This document shows positions 43,176-53,879 of a stretch of 64,000 nucleotides of DNA, piece after piece. Within the stretch, counting starts at the first letter, position 1. Each line of letters begins with the position of its first letter. A program made the translations under genes and the position numbers. Below the pieces are notes generated by a model. That model was given only the letters and a program-made list of their open reading frames with translations. It searched no databases and was not told the DNA's origin. The stretch lies in the NCBI GenBank assembly GCA_033977085.1, contig CP138906.1, forward strand, positions 310,001 to 374,000, given 5' to 3'. The DNA comes from Apirhabdus apintestini. GTDB taxonomy: Bacteria; Pseudomonadota; Gammaproteobacteria; Enterobacterales; Enterobacteriaceae.

Positions 43176-43934
43176 TTACTGGCGGGGCAGCGATGAACCA
43201 GACACCGCCCCTGTCCCCCTATTCAGGGAAGCAAATTCGCGTTTTGCCGCCGCCATCTCCTGAGCAAATTTTTCATTGGCGTGAAGGGCGGCCACCACCG
43301 CTGCTCCCATAATACGGCCACTATCGACGTCGCTTTGCCAGTGCGCTCCGCACACGACGCGGCTTTGCCCGAATTCATACCCCCGGCGTAGAATCGCGGT
43401 TTGGCGAGCCGGGTTGATTTCCGCCAGCACCAGCGCTGTCGCCCAGCCGAAAGAGGCGTGGCCTGAGGGGTAAGAACCGGTTTTCGCCATTTTTTTATCT
43501 TTAGCCGGTGTGCAGGTGCTGTCTTTATACATGACGAATGGGCGCACGCGCTGATAGTGATCTTTTGCCGCACGCATGGCGAAGTCGTGGCTATCCTGCA
43601 GCACATTCTGTAGCAAATGGTAAAGTGCCGGAGTCTGTGTTTCCGAGATAGGAACGCCAAACGCGCTGGAAAACGCCGTTGCAAAATTTTTATAGTCGGC
43701 ATCGCTGGCGGCAAGCTGCTGGCGGAACTTATCTATTAATGTCCTCCCGGTTTCATACTGCGCCTTATCGGCAAGAAACGTTACGCTATTTTCCGGCGGC
43801 GGCGGCGGTAGAATCGCCAGGCTGTCTGGTGCGCTTTGTGGCGTTAGAAATCCAGGCGCGCTGGCAGCGCTGGCCCCGGCAACATATAGCGACATGCAGG
43901 CGATAATGACTGCGGGCAGGCGTTTACATTCCAT
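43176..43934 (-). CDS. Class A acid phosphatase, apyrase (PhoN2)-like
   Basis: Secreted PAP2-fold phosphatase of 252 residues. Signal peptide (residues 1-23, VAGASA cleavage), then the class A signature: K124-x6-R131-P132, P156-S-G-H159, and S191-R192-x5-H198-x3-D202. Sequence by eye is closer to Shigella virulence-plasmid apyrase PhoN2/Apy (shared SPDSL/APDSL, ILPPPP, FLADKA, RVRPFVxYKD) than to Salmonella PhoN. Apyrase would cut ATP to AMP. ATG at 43934 has AAGGG upstream; the 43949 ATG lacks one. Sits between ytfL and msrA, where E. coli has nothing comparable. Confidence 0.9.
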   Translation of the reverse strand: MECKRLPAVIIACMSLYVAGASAASAPGFLTPQSAPDSLAILPPPPPENSVTFLADKAQYETGRTLIDKFRQQLAASDADYKNFATAFSSAFGVPISETQTPALYHLLQNVLQDSHDFAMRAAKDHYQRVRPFVMYKDSTCTPAKDKKMAKTGSYPSGHASFGWATALVLAEINPARQTAILRRGYEFGQSRVVCGAHWQSDVDSGRIMGAAVVAALHANEKFAQEMAAAKREFASLNRGTGAVSGSSLPRQ

Positions 43935-44151
43935 CTGATATCCCTTCAAAGAGTAAGTGAAACAACAGAATATATTAGGGTGCTATTTAATAGCGTGATG
44001 ATTTTGATGTGAAATGAAACTAAAGGTAAGGGAATATAACTGCCTATTTATTATGCTGTTAGCCTAATGCTATCCGCCGTTCTCAATGAGCTTCACTGCT
44101 ATTAATAAAGAGTAGCGCTCACTTTAAAGCGAGCGCTAAAACTATCGCTTA

Positions 44152-44790
44152 TCACCCGGCCGGAGGCAGACAAACTCCGATACCGCCGATGCCACAATAG
44201 CCATATGGGTTTTTGTGGAGATATTGCTGATGCTCATCTTCAGCATAATAAAACGGCGTGGCGCTGGCGATTTCAGTGGTAATTGCTCGATGATCGCCGG
44301 CGTTATTCATCGCTGCCTGGTAATTGTCCCGGCTCGTGATTGCGGCTTTTTCCTGCTCTGGCGTAAGGGGATAAATCGCAGAGCGATATTGTGTGCCGCG
44401 ATCGTTACCCTGCTGCATTCCCTGTGCCGGATCGTGATTTTCCCAGAACACCTGCAACAGACGGTCATAGCCAACCGTTTTAGGATCGTATACCACCCGC
44501 ACTGCCTCGGCGTGCGCCGTTTCACCGGTGCAAACTTCCCGGTAAGTTGGGTTAGGCGTATATCCGCCCGTGTAGCCTGCCGCAGTACTGTATACGCCCG
44601 GTAGCTGCCAGAATAGCCGCTCGACGCCCCAGAAGCAGCCCATCGCAAATAGCGCGACGCACATACCCGGCGGGACATTCGTCATAGAATGGCCATTTAC
44701 GGCATGCAATGTTGCGACTGGCATAGGCGTGCTGCGGCCCGGCAGGGCGTCAACGGCAGTGACCAGGTGGGATTTATCAAAAAATTTCAC
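44152..44790 (-). CDS. msrA: Peptide methionine-S-sulfoxide reductase MsrA
   Basis: Repairs methionine-S-sulfoxide. Catalytic motif FAMGCFWGVE with Cys near residue 52 and C-terminal resolving cysteines in GYCGIGGIGVCLPP. GTG at 44790 after GGGAGAAT gives 212 residues, exactly E. coli. The TTG at 44805 is unlikely. Divergent from tamA. Confidence 0.96.
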   Translation of the reverse strand: MKFFDKSHLVTAVDALPGRSTPMPVATLHAVNGHSMTNVPPGMCVALFAMGCFWGVERLFWQLPGVYSTAAGYTGGYTPNPTYREVCTGETAHAEAVRVVYDPKTVGYDRLLQVFWENHDPAQGMQQGNDRGTQYRSAIYPLTPEQEKAAITSRDNYQAAMNNAGDHRAITTEIASATPFYYAEDEHQQYLHKNPYGYCGIGGIGVCLPPAG

Positions 44791-45014
44791 GACGTATTCT
44801 CCCAAATTATCCAGAATTGGCCGGTTAAGCCGTTACGAGGTTGTCACGGCGGGCGTATTTGCGGACAATACGGGCGCCAATAAAGATCAGATTTAACGAT
44901 AAGAATTATTTGGAGCAACTTTTATTTTTCAACCCTGTTATTTGTGGGTTGTTTATCGCGAAGCGGCGAATGTTTCCTTCCAGGGAGGATAATCTAGGGA
45001 TATCAGGAGAATAC

Positions 45015-46749
45015 GTGCCACGAATCCGAATTTATTGTCTGGCCAGCCTCTGGCTGGTAAGCGAAATGGCCGCGGCGGCCAGCGTAAGATTAAAAGTTGA
45101 CGGACTTACGGGAGCGCTGGAGAAAAACGTGCGCGCTCAGCTTTCTACTATCGAAAGCGACGAAGTTACTCCTGACCGGCGCTTTCAGGCTCGGGTGGAT
45201 GATGCCATTCGTGAAGGGCTAAAACCACTCGGCTACTACGAACCAAAAATTGATTTTACGCTTCAGCCTCCTCCCGCAGGTAAAGGGCGGCAGGTTCTGC
45301 ACGCCCAGGTCCAGAGCCGGTCCACCGGTGCGGCTTGGAGGTACCGACGTTATTTTACGCGGCGGTGCACGTACCGATAGTGACTATCTGGCGCTTCTGG
45401 GAAGCGGCCGAAGGTAGGCACTATCCTGAATCACAGTGATTATGAAAGCTTTAAAAAGGCCTGACCAGCGTTGCGCTGCGTAAGGGTTATTTCGACAGTG
45501 AATTTAAAAAGAGTCAATTAGGCGTCTCCCTGGAGCGACGCCAGGCGTTTTGGGATATCGATTACGATAGTGGGCCGCGCTATCGTTTCGGCGATGTTAG
45601 CTTTGAAGGTTCGCAAATACGGGAAGAGTATCTGTACGCGCTGGTGCCTTTTGAAAAAGGCGATTATTACTATTCTTCCGACCTGGCTGAGTTAAACCGC
45701 AGGCTGGCAGCAACCGGATGGTTTAATTCCGTTGTCGTTGCGCCAGAATTTGAAAAGTCGCGGCAAAGTAAGATATTACCGTTACATGGCGTGGTATCGC
45801 CGCGTACGCCGAATACGATTGAAACCGGGGTGGGGTATTCCACTGACGTAGGGCCGCGCGTAAAAGCGACCTGGAAGAAGCCGTGGGTGAATGCGTGGGG
45901 GCATAGCTTTACCAGCAGCGCCAGCATTTCATCACCCGAGCAGCAGCTTGATTTCAGCTATAAAATACCGCTGCTCAAAAACCCTATTGAGCAATACTAC
46001 ACCGTTCAGGGCGGCTTTAAACGCACCGACCTTAACGATACGGAAGCGGATTCCACCACGCTTGCTCTGTCGCGCAACTGGGATATGTCCAGCGGCTGGC
46101 AGCGGGCGCTGAATTTACGCTGGAGTCTCGACCACTTTACCCAGGGCATCGAAACGCACACCACAATGCTGCTGTACCCGGGTGCCAGTTTGAGCCGCAC
46201 CCGTTCTCGCGGTGGTCTGATGCCGAACTGGGGGGATTCGCAGCGCTACTCTATTGATTACTCGAATACTGTCTGGGGTTCGGACGTAGATTTTGTTGTA
46301 TTACAGGCACAAAACGTCTGGATCCGCACGCTCTTCGATCGCCACCGCTTTGTTATGCGCGGTAATTTGGGGTGGATCGAAACCAACGACTTTAAAAAGT
46401 ACCGCCCGACCTGCGTTTCTTTGCCGGGGGCGATCGCAGTATTCGCGGCTATGACTACAAATCCATCTCACCTGAAGACCGTGAAGGCAAACTGACCGGT
46501 GCCTCGAAACTGGCCACCGGTTCGCTGGAATATCAATACAATGTGACCGGCAAATGGTGGGGCGGGGTCTTTATCGACTCCGGTGAGGCGGTAAGTGATA
46601 TCAAACAAAGTAATCTCAAAACTGGCGCAGGCGTTGGCGTGCGCTGGGAATCACCGGTAGGCCCGATCAAACTTGACTTTGCGGTACCGGTGGGCGACGA
46701 CGAGGAGCACGGTTTGCAGTTCTATATCGGTCTGGGGCCAGAGCTATGA
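45015..46749 (+). CDS. tamA: TamA outer-membrane translocation subunit (frameshifted)
   Basis: Omp85-family barrel of the TAM complex with POTRA domains and a 16-strand barrel. GTG start at 45015 after AGGAG, signal peptide (cleavage after AAAA), POTRA domains up to about residue 265, then the barrel with RGGLMPNWGDSQRYSIDYSN. Frame breaks near 45320-45330 (net one base gained), 45400 (AA for AAA), 45455 (A5 for A6) and 46405 (G lost). Repaired length 578 residues against 577 in E. coli. Its TGA overlaps the tamB ATG. Confidence 0.94.
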
Positions 46750-49700
46750 GCCGCTGGAAGAAAATAAGCCTGATTATACTCGCTCTGGTAATTTTACTCA
46801 TCGGCGCGCTAGGTTTTTTAATCGGGACCACCACTGGTCTGCATTTAATGTTCAAGGGGCGAATCGGTGGGTGCCCGGGCTGCATATTGAACAGGTGACC
46901 GGCGGCTGGCGCGATCTGCGCGTAAAAGGGCTTACCTACGCCCAGCCGGGCGTCAATGTCAGGGCCGGCGAATTTCATCTCGCCGTGCAATTAAGCTGCC
47001 TGCGCGACAGTAGACTGTGCGTTAACGATCTTTCTCTCAAGGATGTCAGCGTCACGGTGGATTCGGAAAAATGCCGCCGTCTTCGCCAGAGCCGGAGAAA
47101 AAGAGAGTGCGCCGCTCAATTTAAGCACGCCTTATCCCCTTATTCTGCGGCATGTCGCCATTGATAACGTCAGCGTTAAAATCGATGACACCACCGTTTC
47201 TCTCATGCATTTCTCATCGGGTTTGGACTGGAAAGAGCGTAATTTAACGCTTACGCCGACCCAACTTCAGGGGGTATTAGTCGCGCTACCGAAAGCGGCT
47301 GACATCGCGCAGAAGCAAGTCGTTGAACCGAAGATAGAGAAACCGGATCCCAATGCGCCATCGCTAGGGGAAACCTTACATCAGCTTTTTGCTAAACCGC
47401 TGTTGCCGGAGATGGCCGACGTTCATTTGCCGGTCAACTTAAACATTGAAGAATTTCGCGGCGAGCTGGCTGCGCCTGGCTGGCGATACTGAACTGATGG
47501 TGCGTAGCTTACTTTTGAAGGTCCGCAGCGATGATGGGCAAATGAAAATCGACGCGCTAGACGTCGACACCGATCGCGGGCAGCTTAAGGCGACGGGAGC
47601 CGCGCAGCTTAAAGATAAATGGCCGGTTAACCTCACCCTCAACGGTGCGCTGAACATCGAACCGCTGAAAGGCGAAAAGATCCGCCTTAGCATCGGCGGT
47701 GCGCTGCGCGATACGCTAACGCTGGGCGTTAATCTCTCCGGGCCGGTAGGCATAACGCTTGATGCCCGGGCGCAGTTGGCGCAGGCGGGGCTGCCGTTTA
47801 ACCTGGATGTAAAAAGCCAGCAGTCTCTATTGGCCATTAAGCGGCAAAAAACAGTATCAGGCCGATAATTTACAGTTATCGCTTGGCGGTAAAGCAACGG
47901 ATTACGCGCTGGCATTTCGCACCGCGGTGAAAGGGGAACAAATTCCTGCCGCCAGCATTACGCTGAATGCGAAAGGCAATGAACGGCAAATAAATCTGGA
48001 CGCCCTGCGCGTCGCTGCGCTTCAGGGAACTATCGGCCTGAAAGCGCTGCTGGACTGGGAAAAAGCGATTAGCTGGCGCAGTGAGTTGACGCTGGACGGA
48101 ATCAATACCGCCCAGCAAACCCCCGACTGGCCGGCGAAACTTGATGGTGTGATAAAAACGCGCGGTAGCCTGTATGGCGGCAGCTGGCAGATGGATGTGC
48201 CGACGCTGAACATCAACGGCAGAGTGAAACAAAACGCGCTGGACGTGAAAGGTTCGCTGAAAGGCAATAGCTACATGCAGTGGACTATTCCCGGTTTGAA
48301 CCTGGCCCTGGGCCGCAATCACATCGAAGTGAAAGGCGAGCTGGGAGAAAAATCGCTGGCGCTGGATGCCAATATCGATGCGCCAAACCTCGACAACGCG
48401 CTGCCGGGTTTGGGCGGAGCCGCGAAGGGGTGATTAACCTGCGCGGCGACCTGAAAGCGCCGCAGTTGACGGCCGATCTCAGCGCCAATGGGCTACGCTG
48501 GCAGGAACTTACCATTGCGAAAGTACTGTTAAAGGGCGACGTAAAATCCGGCGAGCAAATTGCAGGCAACCTGGCTCTTCGCGTAGAGAGTATCAGACAG
48601 CCCGGCGTGGATATCCGCGATATATTGCTGGATGCGAAAGGCAGCGAAAAACAGCATCAGCCCAGTTACGTATCCAGGGTAAACCGGTCGCTGGCCACCT
48701 CGCATTAAGCGGTAGCTTCGATCGTAGCGCGGAGCGCTGGCGCGGGCAGCTTAGCGACACTCGTTTTGAAACACCGGTCGGTCCGGTGACGCTTTCGCGT
48801 CCCGTATCACTGTACTATCGGAATACGGAACAGCGCATCGCAATCGGTCCACACTGCTGGACCAACCCTGACGCCGAATTGTGTGTCCCGCAGCCTATTG
48901 ATGCCGGTGCCAGCGGGCATGCGCAGATCAATTTGAAGCGGTTTGACCTGGCAATGTTGAAATCATTCTTACCGGCAGAAACGAAAGCCAGCGGTGTGTT
49001 TACCGGCAACGCGGACGTGAGCTGGACCAGCGATGGCGGCCTACCTCAGGGAAAAGTAGCACTGCAGGGGCGGGGCGTAAAAGTATCGCAGGTGATTAAT
49101 CGTAATACGCTGCCGGTTGCGTTTGACGCCCTGAATCTGGAGGCGGAATTACGCAATAATCGCGCGCAGTTGGGATGGCTTATCCGAGTTGCCAATAACG
49201 GGCAGCTTGACGGTAAGTTGCAGATCAGCGATCCGCAGGGGCGGCGCGGACTGGCCGGAAATGTGAATATTCTTAATTTCTCGCTGGCCATCGCAAACGC
49301 GATTTTCTCTCGCGGGGAAAAGGCGGCAGGTCTGCTTAACGCTAATCTGCGTCTGGGCGGCGACGCCGCAAGCCCGCAGCTCTTTGGCGACTTGAAACTC
49401 ACAGGGCTGGATATTGACGGAAACTTTATGCCGTTTGATATGCAGCCGAGCGAGCTGGGCCTGGCATTTAATGGTATGACTTCGCAGCTACAGGGCGTGG
49501 TACGAACGCTACATGGGCAGATTAACCTGAATGGTGATGCAGACTGGCGCCAGTTGGATAACTGGCGTGCGCGTATTGCGGCAAAAGGCAACCGCGTGCG
49601 CGTTACCGTGCCGCCGATGGTGCGTCTCGACGTGTCTCCGGATGTCACCTTTGAAGCGACGCCGTCGTTATTTTCGCTGGATGGTAATGTCGATGTGCCC

Positions 49701-50519
49701 TGGGCGCGGATCATTGTGCATGATCTACCTGAAAGCGCGGTGGGCGTCTCCAGCGACGAAGTGATGCTGGATGAGAACCTACAGCCAAAAGAAAAGAAAA
49801 CGGCGGCTATTCCCATCAACAGCAATTTGAACATCCATATCGGCAACAATGTGCGTATGGAGGCATTTGGCCTGAAGGCGAAGCTAAACGGCGACCTTAA
49901 AGTAGCCCAAGATAAGCAGGGGCTGGGGTTAAACGGGCAGATTAATATCCCACAGGGCCGCTTCCACGCTTATGGGCAGGATCTTCTGGTGCGCAAAGGG
50001 GAACTGTTGTTCTCCGGTCCGCCGGACCAGCCTTTACTCAACATCGAAGCAATACGCAATCCGGACGCTACTGAGGATGACGTTACCGCCGGCGTGCGCG
50101 TAACGGGTCAGGCCGATGAGCCGAAGGTTGAAGTGTTCTCCGATCCGGTGCTATCGCAGCAGGAGGCGCTGTCTTATTTACTGCGTGGGCAGGGGCTGGA
50201 TGCGGGTGGCTCAGATAGCCAGGCGATGACTTCCATGTTAATTGGCTTGGGGGTTGCGCAAAGTGGGCAGGTTGTGGGTAAAATCGGCGAGACATTTGGC
50301 GTAAGTAATCTGGCCCTGGACACCGAAGGGGTGGGGGATTCATCTCAGGTTGTGGTCAGCGGATACGTACTGCCTGGTCTCCAGGTAAAATATGGGATGG
50401 GTATTTTTGATTCGCTGGCAACGTTAACGCTACGCTATCGTTTAATGCCTAAACTGTACCTGGAAGCGGTGTCTGGTATCGATCAGGCACTCGATTTGCT
50501 CTATCAGTTTGAGTTTTAG
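46746..50519 (+). CDS. tamB: TamB inner-membrane translocation subunit (frameshifted in first half)
   Basis: Long AsmA-like/DUF490 protein forming a hydrophobic bridge across the periplasm for TAM and phospholipid transport. N-terminal signal anchor (residues 6-28), repeated beta structure, C-terminal DUF490 domain. Breaks: base missing near 46858, 47070, 47098, 48432 and 48665, base extra near 47467 and 47850; from 48786 on it is intact. Repaired length 1258 residues (E. coli 1259). Overlaps tamA at ATGA. Confidence 0.94.
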
Positions 50520-50521
50520 CA

Positions 50522-50866
50522 ATGCGAATATTTGTCTATGGCAGTTTACGGCGCAAACAGGGCAACAGCCACTGGATGACGAACGCTCAGTTACTGGGGG
50601 ACCACCGTGAAGAAGGCTATCAGTTATATAGTCTTGGTCATTACCCAGGCGCGGTGCCGGGCGCGGGTTCGGTCTATGGAGAGGTTTACCGAATCGACGC
50701 GTCGACGCTTGCTGGCTCGGACGCGCTGCGTACAAAAGGCGGAGAGTATCAGCGGCGCTTGATACAAACCCCCTATGGCGGCGCCTGGATGTATGTTTAC
50801 CAGCGCCCGGTTGATTTGCTGACGCTTATCACCAGCGGTGACTGGAGCGACAGGGAGAAAGGATAA
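50522..50866 (+). CDS. ytfP: YtfP, gamma-glutamylcyclotransferase-like protein
   Basis: 114 residues, GGCT-fold with the start MRIFVYGSLRRKQGN and the YQRR-I--- GGAWMYVY end. Substrate unknown. Starts two bases after the tamB stop, so translationally coupled. Intact. Last gene before an AT-rich insert. Confidence 0.94.
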   Translation: MRIFVYGSLRRKQGNSHWMTNAQLLGDHREEGYQLYSLGHYPGAVPGAGSVYGEVYRIDASTLAGSDALRTKGGEYQRRLIQTPYGGAWMYVYQRPVDLLTLITSGDWSDREKG

Positions 50867-50904
50867 CGCACTGTTTTTCTCTTTGGAGTCAATTCTCACC
50901 CTAC

Positions 50905-50936
50905 AGCAGCCGCAAATTATTGCGGCTGCTTTTTTG
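50905..50936 (+). terminator. Terminator of tamA-tamB-ytfP
   Basis: AGCAGCCGCAA (50905-50915) pairs exactly with TTGCGGCTGCT (50920-50930) around ATTA, followed by a T tract to 50935. Confidence 0.93.
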
Positions 50937-51020
50937 TTGGCCACCAGAAGACGATACCTCTGAAACAGGTAAATAATCATTCAGCGTGATTATTAGTGCA
51001 ATAGATTGGAAGGAGGTTAA

Positions 51021-51179
51021 ATGTCTCACTTTAAAATAGATACAATGCACTGTGTATTAAGCAACTGTATATATCTATCTATTTCTAAAATAGAATTTAT
51101 AAGAATGGTTCTTCAGGTACTCATCTCTAATAAACGCGGATTTGCATCAGCTATTGCATATGATCTTTCCAATGATTAA
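51021..51179 (+). CDS. Small ORF of 52 residues with a strong ribosome site
   Basis: Unrecognised. Starts MSHFKIDTMHC and ends AYDLSND. Preceded by GGAAGGAGG with five-base spacing, a near-perfect Shine-Dalgarno, which is the main support. Ser/Ile/Lys-rich, two Cys, no clear membrane segment or signal. AT-rich like its neighbours. It faces the LysR gene tail-to-tail, seven bases apart. Confidence 0.5.
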   Translation: MSHFKIDTMHCVLSNCIYLSISKIEFIRMVLQVLISNKRGFASAIAYDLSND

Positions 51180-51186
51180 TCCGGGC

Positions 51187-52098
51187 TTATTGAAGTTTAT
51201 TAAAAAGGAATTTTCCAGTAGCTAACTCGTTATTCAAAAAGTCCGCAAATGCTTTAACTTTTGGCGATAAATGCCGATTTGAAGGCCAGATTAATGACAG
51301 AGATCCTAAAGGCGACATATATTGAGTTAATACTGGAATAAGTAACTTATTCTTAAAAGCCTCCTCTGCCACATATATTGGGAGATGTGCAATGCCCAAA
51401 CCGGCTATTGCAGTACGTAATCCTGCATAAGTGTTATTAAATATAATATTTTTAGGAAGGTCCAGATTTTCATAGGGCTTAACAAAAGACCATGAAGCAA
51501 TTCGCCCACTTGTGGGATATTTGAAATGAATGCAATGGTGGTTTACTAATTCGCTCGGATGAGAAGGAATTCCCTTCATGTTTAAGTAGTTAGGGTTTGC
51601 GCAGACGACAAAATGTTGTTCACCTAATTTTCTTCCAACAAGTCGATTATCGGCAAGTTCACCACTTCTAACAGCAAGATCAATACCCTCAGCAATAAGA
51701 TCAACAACTCTATCTTCGAAATCCACATCAAGCTGAATATCGGGATATTTATCTAAAAATTTAGGAAGTAAAGGTATTAGGATAGAATGACCAAAAATCT
51801 GTGGTACGCTTATATGCAATTTCCCTTTAGGGTTGGTGCGCATTTCTGCAAGTAAGGCTTTTGTATCTCTAATTTCGCCTAAAATGAACTTACACCTTTC
51901 GTAAAAAATATCATCTTTTTTAGTCAGGCATATACTACGAGTAGTTCGATGAAACAGTCTAACCCCGAGATCGTCTTCAAGTTTCGCTACGCTTTTGGCA
52001 ATAGCAGATGGGGATACGCCCAATACTCTGGCAGCCGCCGCATAGCTACAAAGTTCAACTGCATGTACAAAGGCATTGATACTCCGGAAACTTTCCAT
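51187..52098 (-). CDS. LysR-family transcriptional regulator
   Basis: 303 residues, intact. N-terminal winged HTH (AAARVLGVSPSAIAKSVAKLE, start of domain at residue 1) and C-terminal LysR substrate-binding domain (residues about 90-295). Effector unknown. Divergent from the MFS transporter with a 409-base AT-rich interval, the classic layout of a LysR regulator controlling a neighbouring transporter. AT-rich codon use unlike flanking core genes suggests transfer. Confidence 0.9.
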   Translation of the reverse strand: MESFRSINAFVHAVELCSYAAAARVLGVSPSAIAKSVAKLEDDLGVRLFHRTTRSICLTKKDDIFYERCKFILGEIRDTKALLAEMRTNPKGKLHISVPQIFGHSILIPLLPKFLDKYPDIQLDVDFEDRVVDLIAEGIDLAVRSGELADNRLVGRKLGEQHFVVCANPNYLNMKGIPSHPSELVNHHCIHFKYPTSGRIASWSFVKPYENLDLPKNIIFNNTYAGLRTAIAGLGIAHLPIYVAEEAFKNKLLIPVLTQYMSPLGSLSLIWPSNRHLSPKVKAFADFLNNELATGKFLFNKLQ

Positions 52099-52507
52099 GT
52101 CATTACCTTATTGATGAATTTTTTTCTTTAGTGTAAGTAGCCAGACCTATATTTACAACGAGAAGTTGGTGTTTTACTCTTATCGGAAATAGTGGTGTTA
52201 ATTAATGTTCAGGGCCTGTCGTTTATTAGATAGGATTATAGGGTGAATAATTAAATATCAAAGATATATTTTAATATTATAGTTATTATATTAATTTAGG
52301 TGTGTTGAGAAAATTTTTTAGATATATTCTGCCCTATATTTTTAATGTTGTTTAGCAGGGCGTAATGATGAATTGGTTGTGACTTATTTTAATGAGGGAT
52401 AATAATATCTATATTATGCTGATAATGAATTTTTCCTACTTTTAGGTTGTTATCACTCATGGTGAATTAAACTTTGAGTTATTTATATGCTATTAAATGG
52501 TGTCTAT
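52099..52507. other. Divergent control region of LysR and MFS genes
   Basis: 409 bases, very AT-rich, no gene. Several A/T runs and dyads could bind LysR or H-NS. A LysR box (T-N11-A) was not assigned. Confidence 0.45.
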
Positions 52508-53729
52508 GTGAATAATATATTCAGAGTTAAAGTGCCGAATATAAAACAATCAAAACTTTTTTAATATCAACGATTCTTAATGCCACAGGTAGCGGTTTAA
52601 CTATGGCTTTTATGATGGTCTATTTCACCAGAATGACAACTATAAGCTTATCAGTTATCGGTTTAGCTATTACGATAGGCCGCGCCACCTCATCATTAAT
52701 ACCAATTTTTATTGGGAAGCTATTAGATAAGCTTGGGCCTGGAAAGTTATCAATTTATGGAGATTTTATAAGCGGCATCGGTTTTATCATATGCCTTTTC
52801 GCCAGAGATCCTTTCACAATAATGTTTACTCAATTTCTAATACAGGCTGGCTCCCATATTTGTTGGACGAGTAATCGTGGACTGGTATTATTAGCATCAG
52901 AAGTAAAAGGAACACAAACCTGGTTTGGCCTAATCGCGTCTATAAGAAATATAGGTTTAGGAATTGGTGCTATTTTCACATCGCTAGCGCTAACAATAAA
53001 TGATACTACCGGTTTAAATTATACTATTGCTTTTTCAGCGTTACTTTTTTTCTATCTTGCATTGCTTTATTTGTTTGGCAACCTAAAAAAATATGCGATG
53101 AGATAGATGATGTAAATAGTAAAGAAAATAAAGGGTTAAAAGATGTTCTTCTGAATAACCGTTATCGTGAGCTACTTATAGTTAATTTTGGATTGGTGCT
53201 GGCGGCGATGGTAATACCTCTTGTGATTATTATCTATGCTAGCGAGCAACTTGGTTTACCCCCATTATTTTCTGGCGGGTTAGTAATACTTAATACAGCT
53301 ATTATAGCGATATTAAGTATTCATATGGCATCCTGGGCCAAGAAGTACAATTCTTTATCTACTATAAAATGCTCTTATCTTTTAAATATTTTAGCATTTA
53401 CTCTTTTTTGGTGCGCTAGTATAACAGTCGAGAATCAGATGATTACCGGAGCGGTATTGGTAGGCGCCATGATTATATATAGTCTGGCAGAAACGCTATC
53501 TATCCCCACCATGAATATGCTTTGTATCAATTTAGCGCCTGTGAAAAATAATGGAAGTTATATGGCGGCTTTTCAAATGACATGGTCTCTGGGGATGACA
53601 CTATCACCAGTCCTATTTGGATGGCTTATGGATGTGAATAAGCACGCAATATGGTTAATTCTAATTTTAATAATTTTTTTAATTTTAAATGTGGGGTTTA
53701 GAAGTTTAAAAAAAGGAATTGGCGAATAA
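52508..53729 (+). CDS. MFS transporter (two frameshifts)
   Basis: Inner-membrane major-facilitator permease with about 12 membrane helices; substrate unknown. A possible GTG start at 52508 gives MNNIFRVKVPN, joined to ISTILNATGSGLTMAF if a T run near 52562 is seven rather than six. A second break near 53094 has seven A where eight are needed to read LKKICDEIDD. Between helices 2 and 3 the IGKLLDKLGPGK motif is the MFS loop motif. Repaired length about 407 residues. Probably controlled by the divergent LysR gene. Confidence 0.82.
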
Positions 53730-53879
53730 TCAAGGAGAAGTTATAAAAACTCCAAAAGAATTGCCGTGACCAGGAGAGTGCACTTGAAATACATTACAGT
53801 TGATAGCGATGTCTCAGGTGGTGATTAATGAAAATTATTCGCCAGGCGAAAAGCGCTCCGCTCCGCCTGGCAAGAGGGA

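Noticed and set aside
43176..43934. Naming the phosphatase phoN or phoC
   Set aside because: Residues around the catalytic motifs fit the PhoN2/apyrase branch better, so no symbol was given.
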